DNA of 5,395 nt. Source: Gammaproteobacteria bacterium (GTDB lineage: Bacteria; Pseudomonadota; Gammaproteobacteria; Chromatiales; Chromatiaceae). Below are positions 1 through 5,183 of the stretch, piece by piece. The stretch's first letter is position 1. Each line of letters opens with the position of its first letter. The stretch is from the NCBI GenBank assembly GCA_019136395.1, contig JAGVUH010000212.1, forward strand, positions 1 through 5,395, written 5' to 3'. Position numbers and translations under genes: made by a program. The notes beneath the pieces are model-generated. The model saw nothing but the letters and a program-made list of their open reading frames with translations, ran no database searches and had not been told where the DNA came from.

Positions 1-800
1 GCCAGGCGGACCCCGCTGACCCGCCGGCGGTCGGAGAGGATCTCCGCGACCTCGGTGCCGAAGCGGAAGCGGGCGCCCCGCGCCATGGCCAGTCGCGTCA
101 GGGCGGCGGCGATCTGGTGCATGCCGCCGTCGACCGTCCAGACCCCCTCCTGCTCCACATGGGCGATAAGCATGAGGGTGGCCGGGGCGAGGAAGGGCGA
201 GGACCCGCAATAGGTGGCGTAGCGGCCAAAGAGTTGCCGCAGGCGGGGATCCGGGAAGTGCTCGCCCAGGGCCTGCCACAGGGTCTCGAAGGGGCGGATC
301 TTGAGCAGGCCCTTGAGTCCGAAGGGCCCGACCCGCCCCACCAGGCTCACTGGCGTCGGGCGCGGGGCGCGGATGAAGGGCTGCTCCAGGGTCTGATAGA
401 CGCCACGGGCCTCGCGGCAGAAGTCGCGGTAGCCCCGGGCCGCGACGGCGCCGGCAAAGTCGCCGATGGCGGCGACGGTCCGCTCCAGATCGGCAAAAAG
501 ATCCAGACGACCGCCCTGGTCCCAGGCGTGACGGGCCAGGATCTCCAGGGGGCGGATGCCCAGTTCGGCCTCCAGGTGGGTCCCGACCTCAGCCAACAGC
601 TCGTCGAAGACCCAGCGCATGGTGAAGACCGTCGGCCCGGCATCGATGCGCTGGCCGGCCACCGGCACCTCGCGCAGTTTGCCCCCCGGCTGATCGCCAC
701 GTTCGCAGACCAGCACCTCGACCCCACGGTGGGCGAGGAGCAGGGCGGTCACCAGGCCGGCCATGCCGGCGCCAACGACGATCACGGGGGCAGGGGACAT
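1..800 (-). CDS. crtD: CrtD, carotenoid 3,4-desaturase (methoxyneurosporene dehydrogenase), N-terminal part
   Basis: FAD-dependent desaturase of the CrtI/CrtD family, which introduces the C-3,4 double bond into 1-hydroxy/1-methoxy carotenoids on the way to spheroidene or spirilloxanthin. Reading leftward from the ATG at 800-798 gives 266 uninterrupted codons and runs off the left edge, so about half of a protein that is normally near 500 residues is missing. The N terminus shows a dinucleotide-binding fold: G10-A-G-M-A-G15 after a VIVV strand, an acidic residue E33 ending the second strand, and PGGK at 38-41. DAGPTVFTMRWVFDELL (53 onward) is the CrtD-type substrate-side signature. VDGGMHQIAAALTRLA lies close to the cut end. 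AGAGG sits about six bases upstream of the ATG and supports the start. It is divergent from crtE and shares the operator region at 851-894. CrtI is the main alternative, but the wording and the crtE neighbour favour CrtD. Confidence 0.92.
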   Translation of the reverse strand, partial: MSPAPVIVVGAGMAGLVTALLLAHRGVEVLVCERGDQPGGKLREVPVAGQRIDAGPTVFTMRWVFDELLAEVGTHLEAELGIRPLEILARHAWDQGGRLDLFADLERTVAAIGDFAGAVAARGYRDFCREARGVYQTLEQPFIRAPRPTPVSLVGRVGPFGLKGLLKIRPFETLWQALGEHFPDPRLRQLFGRYATYCGSSPFLAPATLMLIAHVEQEGVWTVDGGMHQIAAALTRLAMARGARFRFGTEVAEILSDRRRVSGVRL

Positions 801-835
801 GGCGCGCCTCTCGGGTTTGACCACTGCGATTGCAT

Positions 836-864
836 TTGACGGCCTAAGGGTGTCAGCCTATCTT
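836..864 (+). promoter_or_regulatory. Putative crtE promoter (sigma-70 type)
   Basis: TTGACG (836-841) and TATCTT (859-864) are separated by 17 bases, matching five of six and four of six consensus bases. Transcription would begin near 871, leaving a leader of about 50 bases before the crtE ATG. The -10 lies inside the PpsR/CrtJ-type palindrome at 851-868, the position expected for a repressor that excludes RNA polymerase. It would also serve downstream crtF, and possibly bchCXY by readthrough as in the R. capsulatus superoperon. Confidence 0.5.
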
Positions 865-868
865 AACA
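851..868. promoter_or_regulatory. PpsR/CrtJ-type operator, crtD-crtE site A
   Basis: TGTCA-N8-TAACA fits the TGT-N12-ACA palindrome recognised by the redox- and light-responsive repressor PpsR (CrtJ) of purple bacteria. It overlaps the -10 of the putative crtE promoter. It is followed after exactly 8 bp by a second palindrome, the spacing reported for cooperative CrtJ binding at tandem sites. The repressor gene itself is not in the window. Confidence 0.72.
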
Positions 869-870
869 CG

Positions 871-898
871 GTTATATGTAATCCTTGGTTTACGTCCA
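871..898 (-). promoter_or_regulatory. Putative crtD promoter (sigma-70 type)
   Basis: On the minus strand, TGGACG (898-893) and TATAAC (876-871) lie 16 bases apart. They match four of six and five of six bases of the sigma-70 -35 and -10 consensus. The palindrome at 877-894 fills the spacer almost exactly, so a repressor bound there would block RNA polymerase. It would give a leader of roughly 65 bases before the crtD ATG. This is inference from sequence; the -35 is weak. Confidence 0.4.
877..894. promoter_or_regulatory. PpsR/CrtJ-type operator, crtD-crtE site B
   Basis: TGTAA-N8-TTACG is a TGT-N12-ACA palindrome with a single mismatch at the last base. It starts 26 bp after site A, leaving an 8-bp gap that carries the putative crtD -10 element. 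It occupies the spacer of the crtD promoter and lies just downstream of the predicted crtE start point, so it could help repress both directions. Confidence 0.65.
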
Positions 899-923
899 CC
901 CGATCAGCCCCCGGAGTGAGGCC

Positions 924-1793
924 ATGAGTGTCAGTTCCCGTATCGATCAGGCCTTGAGGACGGCGGTCACCCTGGCGACGACGGCGGGCTGTCCCCCCCG
1001 GTTGGCGGAGGCCCTGGACTACGCCGTGTTTCCGGGTGGGGCGCGGGTCCGGCCCCGGCTGTGCCTGGCGGTGGCCGGCGCCTGCGGCGACGATGCCCCC
1101 GCCCTGGCGGATGCCGCCGCCGCCGCCATCGAACTGCTGCACTGCGCCTCGCTGGTCCATGACGACCTGCCCTGTTTCGACGACGCCCCCCTGCGGCGGG
1201 GCAAGCCTTCGGTCCACAGGGCCTTTGGTGAGCGCCTGGCGGTCCTGGTGGGGGATGCCATGATCGTGCTCGCCTTCCAGACCCTGGCGCGGGGGGCGAC
1301 GGCGCGTCCCGAACGCCTGGCGCCCCTGTTGCTGACCATCGGCGAGTCCGTCGGCATGCCCCTGGGGATTGCCGCCGGCCAGGCCTGGGAGTGCGAGCCG
1401 CGGGTGTCGCTCTCCGCCTACCACCATGCCAAGACCGGCTCCCTTTTCGTGGCCGCCTGCGTCGCCGGGGCCCAGGCCGCCGGCGCCGACCCCGCCCCCT
1501 GGCGGGGGGTGGGGGAGTGCCTGGGGGAGGCCTACCAGGTCGCCGACGACCTGCGGGATGCCCTCTGCGACGTGGCGGAACTTGGCAAGCCGGTCCAGCG
1601 GGACGCCCAACTCGGCCGCCCCAGCGCCGTGGAGGAACTGGGGGTGGAGGGTGCCGCCAAGCGGCTGCGGGACCTGGTGGCCGCGGCGGTGGCCCAGGTA
1701 CCGGCCTGCCCCGGCGCGGAGGCCCTCAAGACCCTGATCGCCGGTGAGTCGGCGCGCATCCTGCCCAAGGAACTGGCCAGCCGCGCGGCTTGA
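924..1793 (+). CDS. crtE: CrtE, geranylgeranyl diphosphate synthase
   Basis: Trans-isoprenyl diphosphate synthase (289 residues, normal for CrtE) that adds isopentenyl diphosphate to make C20 geranylgeranyl diphosphate. This product feeds phytoene and the esterifying tail of bacteriochlorophyll. Visible motifs: GGARVRPRL (38-46) for diphosphate binding; the first aspartate-rich motif HDDLPCFDDAPLRRGK (79-94), of the DDxxxxD bacterial type with D80, D81 and D86; KTG in the middle of the chain; and the second aspartate-rich motif DDLRD (208-212). GRPS near the C terminus is usual for this group. The frame opens upstream at a TTG at 885, but that codon lies inside an operator. The ATG at 924 has GGAG eight bases before it and gives the family-typical N terminus, so it is preferred. 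crtE is the first gene of a right-facing unit, with crtF 170 bp downstream. FPP synthase is the alternative, but the crt/bch context argues for CrtE. Confidence 0.95.
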   Translation: MSVSSRIDQALRTAVTLATTAGCPPRLAEALDYAVFPGGARVRPRLCLAVAGACGDDAPALADAAAAAIELLHCASLVHDDLPCFDDAPLRRGKPSVHRAFGERLAVLVGDAMIVLAFQTLARGATARPERLAPLLLTIGESVGMPLGIAAGQAWECEPRVSLSAYHHAKTGSLFVAACVAGAQAAGADPAPWRGVGECLGEAYQVADDLRDALCDVAELGKPVQRDAQLGRPSAVEELGVEGAAKRLRDLVAAAVAQVPACPGAEALKTLIAGESARILPKELASRAA

Positions 1794-1794
1794 G

Positions 1795-1851
1795 ATGAAC
1801 CGCTCGGGCGAGCAGGGCAGTGATGGGGTTAGAGGGACTGACGCTCAATGA
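1795..1851 (+). CDS. Tiny ORF immediately after crtE (doubtful)
   Basis: An ATG one base after the crtE stop opens an 18-codon frame (MNRSGEQGSDGVRGTDAQ) whose TGA at 1849-1851 overlaps the next tiny ORF's ATG as ATGA. No clear ribosome binding site precedes it, so any translation would come from ribosomes finishing crtE. No homology is recognised. It may be chance, and it is recorded because it forms one link in a chain of start-stop overlaps leading to crtF. Confidence 0.15.
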   Translation: MNRSGEQGSDGVRGTDAQ

Positions 1852-1967
1852 TCCTAAGAAACGAAGCGGTTCCGCTTAGAGTTGCCTCCATGCGGATGGT
1901 GGGGGAGGCCCGAACAAGGGTTCGCTCCTTGCCGCTGGCGGTGGAGGCCGGACAATACCTGCCATGA
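1848..1967 (+). CDS. Small ORF overlapping the crtF start; possible leader peptide
   Basis: A 39-codon frame starts at ATG 1848, which overlaps the preceding tiny ORF's stop. It ends with TGA 1965-1967, overlapping the crtF ATG (1964) as ATGA. AGAGGG at 1831-1836 is a possible but distant ribosome binding site. The peptide begins MILRNEAVPLRVASMRM and ends AVEAGQYLP; it is not recognised. The first third uses A/T-ending codons (CTA, AGA, GAA, GTT, CTT), unlike the strongly GC3-biased neighbours, which argues against an ordinary conserved gene. Its best role, if real, is translational coupling into crtF, whose own nearest GGAGG is 16 bases from its ATG. Confidence 0.22.
   Translation: MILRNEAVPLRVASMRMVGEARTRVRSLPLAVEAGQYLP
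1864..1877 (+). other. Small perfect inverted repeat in the crtE-crtF gap
   Basis: AAGCGG-TTCCGCTT is a perfect inverted repeat that could fold as a 5-bp stem with a GTTC loop in RNA. No T-run follows, so it is not an intrinsic terminator. It could be an mRNA-stabilising or processing structure between crtE and crtF. It is short and may be coincidental. Confidence 0.3.
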
Positions 1968-3091
1968 TGGGCGTCACGACTAATCTGCGGTCGCGTTGGC
2001 TGGCCCTGCGCAACCAGTTGCTGGCCAATCCCCGCTTCCAGCGTTGGGCGGTGGACTTTCCCCTCACCCGCCCCCTGGCGCGGCGCCGCGCCCGCGCCCT
2101 TTTCGACGTCACCGCCGGGTTCGTTTACTCCCAGATCCTCTTCGCCTGCGTGCAACTGGACCTGCTGCCCTTCCTCGCGGCGGGGCCCCGAAGCCAGGAG
2201 GAATTGGCCCGGCACCTGGGGCTCGACGAGGTGGGGACCCTGCGGTTGCTCAAGGCCGCCGGCACCCTGGGCCTGGTCGAGCCCTGGCCGGACGGTGGCT
2301 ATGGCCTGGGGGCCCAGGGGGCGGCTCTGCTGGGCAACCCGGGGATCGCCGCCATGGTCGAGCATCACGCCATGCTCTACGCCGACCTGGCGGACCCCGT
2401 CGCCCTGTTGCGCGGGGAGGGCGAGCCGACCCGGCTGGGGTCCTATTGGTCCTATGCCGCCACCGCTGAGCCCGCCGGTCTGGAGGCGGGGGCGGTGGCC
2501 GACTACTCGCGCCTCATGTCCGCCTCCCAGTCCCTGGTCGCCGGCGACATCCTCAATGCCTGTTCCCTCCAGGGTCGGCATTGCCTCCTCGACGTCGGCG
2601 GCGGCGAGGGGCGCTTCCTCACCAGCGTGGCGGCCCGCTGGCCCCATCTGCGCCTGCAACTCTTCGACCTGCCGGCGGTGGCGGCCCGCGCTCAGGCGCG
2701 CTTCGCAACGGAGGGCCTGGCGGCCCGGGCCCAGGCCTTCGGCGGCAACATGCTGACCGATGCCTTGCCCCGCGGGGCGGACGTCATCTCCCTGGTGCGC
2801 GTGGTCCACGATCACGACGATGAGGCGGTCAGGCGCCTGCTGGCCGCGGCCCATGCCGCCCTCCCGCCCGGCGGGACCCTGCTGCTGGCGGAACCCCTGG
2901 CCGGCACCCCCGGGGCCGAGCCCATGGGGGAGGCCTATTTCGGCTTCTATCTCCTGGCGATGGGCAGCGGGCGCCCCCGCACCGCGGTGGAATTGGCGGC
3001 CATGCTGGGGGAGGCGGGCTTCGTGCGGGTGCGTCAGCGGCGCACGCGCCGACCCCTGCTGACGGGGCTGATCACCGCCGAGGTGGCCTGA
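1964..3091 (+). CDS. crtF: CrtF, demethylspheroidene/hydroxycarotenoid O-methyltransferase
   Basis: SAM-dependent methyltransferase that methylates the C-1 hydroxyl of hydroxylated carotenoids in the spheroidene and spirilloxanthin branches. It has 375 residues, usual for CrtF. An N-terminal helical, dimerisation-type region (FDVTAGFVYSQILFACVQLDLLPFL) with a winged-helix-like stretch (EELARHLGLDEVGTLRLLKAAGTLGLV) is followed by a Rossmann SAM-binding fold with motif I LLDVGGGEG (208-216). The VRVVHDHDDE stretch contains H282, the position of the catalytic base in this plant-type O-methyltransferase family. LLLAEPLAGTPG follows at the end of the fold. Two ATGs are adjacent (1964 and 1967). 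I use the first because it forms an ATGA overlap with a small upstream ORF; the nearest GGAGG (1943-1947) is too far away to be an ideal ribosome binding site. It lies between crtE and bchC as in the R. capsulatus cluster, and no PpsR palindrome of its own is visible upstream. Confidence 0.93.
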   Translation: MMGVTTNLRSRWLALRNQLLANPRFQRWAVDFPLTRPLARRRARALFDVTAGFVYSQILFACVQLDLLPFLAAGPRSQEELARHLGLDEVGTLRLLKAAGTLGLVEPWPDGGYGLGAQGAALLGNPGIAAMVEHHAMLYADLADPVALLRGEGEPTRLGSYWSYAATAEPAGLEAGAVADYSRLMSASQSLVAGDILNACSLQGRHCLLDVGGGEGRFLTSVAARWPHLRLQLFDLPAVAARAQARFATEGLAARAQAFGGNMLTDALPRGADVISLVRVVHDHDDEAVRRLLAAAHAALPPGGTLLLAEPLAGTPGAEPMGEAYFGFYLLAMGSGRPRTAVELAAMLGEAGFVRVRQRRTRRPLLTGLITAEVA

Positions 3092-3094
3092 GAC

Positions 3095-3112
3095 TGTAAA
3101 TAGCGCTTGACA
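3095..3112. promoter_or_regulatory. PpsR/CrtJ-type operator, bchC site A
   Basis: TGTAA-N8-TGACA is a full match to the TGT-N12-ACA repressor palindrome, four bases after the crtF stop. Its right half-site overlaps the TTGACA -35 of the putative bchC promoter. It is paired with a weaker palindrome 8 bp downstream. This resembles the R. capsulatus bchC promoter, where two CrtJ palindromes separated by 8 bp overlap the promoter elements. Confidence 0.82.
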
Positions 3113-3134
3113 CTCTTGGCAGTAAAGTTACACT
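3107..3134 (+). promoter_or_regulatory. Putative bchC promoter (sigma-70 type)
   Basis: A perfect TTGACA (3107-3112) is followed after 16 bases by TACACT (3129-3134), matching four of six -10 bases. The two elements overlap operator sites A and B. The predicted start near 3141 gives a leader of about 50 bases before the GTG start at 3192. It would drive bchCXY(Z) independently of readthrough from crtEF. Confidence 0.6.
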
Positions 3135-3138
3135 GACA
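3121..3138. promoter_or_regulatory. PpsR/CrtJ-type operator, bchC site B
   Basis: AGTAA-N8-TGACA is a TGT-N12-ACA palindrome with the first T replaced by A. It starts 26 bp after site A, again leaving an 8-bp gap. It covers the likely -10 of the bchC promoter (3129-3134). The degenerate left half suggests that binding depends on cooperation with site A. Confidence 0.62.
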
Positions 3139-3191
3139 TCGTCGTCTTGGATCAGGATGACAGGCCCCCGTTCCCTCCCGCGAGACCCTTG

Positions 3192-4136
3192 GTGAACCTA
3201 GACACGCTAGCCGTCGTCCTCGATCAGCCCCAACAGCTCAGGTTGCAGCGGCTGGATCTCACGCCTCCGGGCGCGGAGGACGTGCTGGTCGATATCGAAT
3301 GGAGCGGGATCAGCACCGGCACCGAGCGTCTGCTCTGGTCCGGCCAGATGCCGCCCTTTCCGGGCATGGGTTACCCCTTGGTCCCGGGCTATGAGTCCGT
3401 GGGGCGCGTCGCTCTGGCCGGGGATAGGTCGGGCCGAACGGTCGGCGAGCGGGTCTTCGTCCCCGGCGCGCGCTGCTTCGGTCCGGTCCGTGGCCTCTTT
3501 GGCGGCGCCGCCGCCCATCTGGTGGTCCCGGGGGCGCGGACCGTCACCCTCGCCGAGGGCCTGGAGGACCAGGCCGTGCTGCTGGCCCTGGCCGGCACCG
3601 CCTACCATGCCCTGGCCGCTGCCGGTGACCGCCTGCCCGAGCTCATCGTCGGTCACGGGGTGCTGGGCCGGCTCCTCGCCCGTATCGCCGTGGCCCTCGG
3701 GGGGTCGCCGGTGGTCTGGGAGCAAAACCCCCAGCGCGCCAGCGGCGCCCAGGGCTATGAGGTCCGGGACCCGGCGGCGGACGAGCGCCGCGATTACCCG
3801 GTCATCTGCGACGTGAGCGGCGACAGTCAGATTCTCGACCGGCTTATCGCCCGGCTGGCCCCGGGCGGCGAGATCGTCCTGGCCGGCTTCTATCACGACC
3901 CCCTGTCCTTCAGCTTCCCCCCCGCCTTCATGCGTGAGGCCCGCCTGCGGGTCGCCGCGGAGTGGAAGGAACCCGACATGCTGGCCGTCACCGCCCTGAT
4001 CGCCGCGGGCCGCCTGTCCCTGGACGGGCTCATCACCCATCGCCGTCCGGCGGGCGAGGCCGAGGCGGCCTATCGCACCGCCTTCACCGACCCGGATTGC
4101 CTCAAGATGGTCCTCGACTGGCGGGGCCTGGCATGA
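3192..4136 (+). CDS. bchC: BchC, 3-hydroxyethyl bacteriochlorophyllide a dehydrogenase
   Basis: Medium-chain dehydrogenase/reductase-like enzyme that oxidises the 3-(1-hydroxyethyl) group to the 3-acetyl group in the late steps of bacteriochlorophyllide a synthesis. With the GTG start it has 314 residues, normal for BchC. The N-terminal GroES-like part carries the BchC signature DIEWSGISTGTERLLWSGQM (34-53) and PGYESVGRV (65-73). The nucleotide-binding part has IVGHGVLGRLLARIAVALGG with G154-H-G-V-L-G159. VICDVSGDSQILDRLI and PGGEIVLAGFYHDPLSF follow. The frame opens upstream at a TTG at 3147, but that lies about six bases past the predicted transcription start and adds a proline-rich stretch foreign to the family. 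The GTG at 3192 begins MNLDTLAVVLDQPQQL, the expected N terminus, although its ribosome binding site is weak. The stop codon shares ATGA with the bchX start, so translation of the two is probably coupled. Confidence 0.94.
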   Translation: MNLDTLAVVLDQPQQLRLQRLDLTPPGAEDVLVDIEWSGISTGTERLLWSGQMPPFPGMGYPLVPGYESVGRVALAGDRSGRTVGERVFVPGARCFGPVRGLFGGAAAHLVVPGARTVTLAEGLEDQAVLLALAGTAYHALAAAGDRLPELIVGHGVLGRLLARIAVALGGSPVVWEQNPQRASGAQGYEVRDPAADERRDYPVICDVSGDSQILDRLIARLAPGGEIVLAGFYHDPLSFSFPPAFMREARLRVAAEWKEPDMLAVTALIAAGRLSLDGLITHRRPAGEAEAAYRTAFTDPDCLKMVLDWRGLA

Positions 4137-5160
4137 CCACCATCGGCCTGCACCACAGCCCCCTCAAGCCGAACCCGGCGATGGCCCACGACGCGGGACT
4201 GGCGTCGGGCTGGTCCAGCCCCCAGCCGGACCCGACCGCCCTGGTTGGGGCCACCGTGCCTGGGCAGACCCAGATCATCGCCATCTATGGCAAGGGTGGC
4301 ATCGGCAAGAGCTTCACCCTGGCCAATCTCTCCTACATGCTCGCCCAGCAGGGGCGCAAGGTCATGCTGCTGGGCTGCGACCCCAAGAGCGATACCACCA
4401 CCCTGCTGTTCGGCGGGCGGGCCTGTCCGACCATCATCGAGACCTCGGCGCGCAAGAAGGCGGCCGGCGAGCAGGTCGAGATCGGCGACGTCTGCTTCAA
4501 GCGCGACGGCGTCTTCGCCATGGAACTGGGCGGGCCCGAGGTCGGCCGCGGTTGCGGCGGGCGGGGCATCATCCACGGCTTCGAGATCCTGGAGCGCCTG
4601 GGCTTCCACGACTGGGACTTCGACTACGTGCTGCTCGACTTCCTGGGTGACGTGGTCTGCGGCGGGTTTGGCCTGCCCATCGCCCGGGATCTGTGCCAGA
4701 AGGTGGTGGTGGTCGGCGCCAACGACCTCCAGTCCCTCTACGTGGCCAACAACGTCTGCTCCGCGGTGGAGTACTTCCGCCGCCTGGGGGGCAACGTCGG
4801 CGTCGCCGGCATGGTCATCAACAAGGACGACGGCACCGGGGAGGCCCCGCCGAGGGCGTCGGCATCCCGGTCCTGGCCACCATCCCCGCCCACGACGAGA
4901 TCCGCCGCAAGAGCGCCAGCTATCAGATCGTCGCCCGCCCCGGTGACACCTGGGCCCCCTTGTTCGAGGAACTGGCAAACAACCTGTCCCTGGCGGCGCC
5001 GCTCCAGCCCAAGCCCCTGGGGGGCGAGGCCCTGCTCGGGCTGTTCAGCGGCCAGGGCGCCGGTCAGGGCGTGGTCATGGAACCGGCCACCCCCGCCGAC
5101 ATGCGTGCCCAGGCCCCCGCGCCCAAGCCGTCCCTGGAGGTCATCTACGACGAGTCCTGA
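4133..5160 (+). CDS. bchX: BchX, chlorophyllide a reductase iron protein, with a frameshift
   Basis: NifH/BchL-like ATPase that dimerises around one [4Fe-4S] cluster and delivers electrons to BchY-BchZ, which reduce ring B of chlorophyllide a. The ATG at 4133 overlaps the bchC stop. After a Pro/His-rich tail of about 46 residues come the P-loop GKGGIGKS (53-60), CDPKSDTT (82-89), the cluster ligand C141 in GRGCGGRG, the DFLGD switch (169-173) and ligand C176 in VVCGGFG. The frame is good through DDGTGEA (A238, codon at 4844-4846). After that the same frame gives a Pro/Arg/Ser-rich nonsense tail of 105 residues to a TGA at 5162-5164. The authentic C terminus (AEGVGIPVLATIPAHDEIRRKSASYQ, then FEELANNL, ending PSLEVIYDES) continues from 4849 in the frame one base back, to the TGA at 5158-5160. 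As written, the product would lose its last third. Coordinates span both frames. Sequencing or assembly error and a real mutation are both possible. Confidence 0.9.
4844..4851 (+). other. Frameshift point inside bchX
   Basis: The reading frame changes within GCCCCGCC: the upstream frame ends meaningfully at GCC (4844-4846) and the downstream frame starts at GCC (4849-4851), leaving two stray C bases. Family members typically read GTGEAQAFAE here, so the window lacks the equivalent of QAF. Nine expected bases are replaced by two, suggesting a 7-bp loss. A single missing C would also restore the frame, giving GEAPAE, two residues shorter than the family. No convincing X-XXY-YYZ slippery heptamer is present. 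Confidence 0.88.
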
Positions 5161-5183
5161 GTGACTTGCCGCGTGACGCCGCC

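Noticed and set aside
117..839. Plus-strand 240-codon open frame
   Set aside because: It lies antisense to crtD, whose minus-strand translation has clear FAD-binding and CrtD motifs. The frame is a by-product of high GC content and its protein is low-complexity.
885..923. TTG at 885 as the crtE start
   Set aside because: It falls inside operator site B, lacks a ribosome binding site and adds residues not usual for CrtE. The ATG at 924 has GGAG at proper spacing.
858..1610. Minus-strand 250-codon open frame opposite crtE
   Set aside because: crtE carries both aspartate-rich motifs in the plus frame. The antisense frame also runs through the operator region.
1864..1877. Terminator after crtE
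   Set aside because: The inverted repeat is short and no T-run follows it.
1829..2854. Minus-strand 341-codon open frame opposite crtF
   Set aside because: crtF on the plus strand has full methyltransferase motifs. The antisense protein is Gly/Gln/His-rich with no recognisable domain.
3147..3191. TTG at 3147 as the bchC start
   Set aside because: It is almost at the predicted transcription start and adds a proline-rich extension. The GTG at 3192 gives the family-typical N terminus and length.
4844..4850. Programmed -1 ribosomal frameshift in bchX
   Set aside because: The heptamer does not fit X-XXY-YYZ, no obvious stimulatory structure is apparent, and programmed recoding is not known to me in BchX. 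Error or mutation is simpler.
4070..4978. Minus-strand 302-codon open frame opposite bchX
   Set aside because: It is a shadow of bchX, with no recognisable motif.
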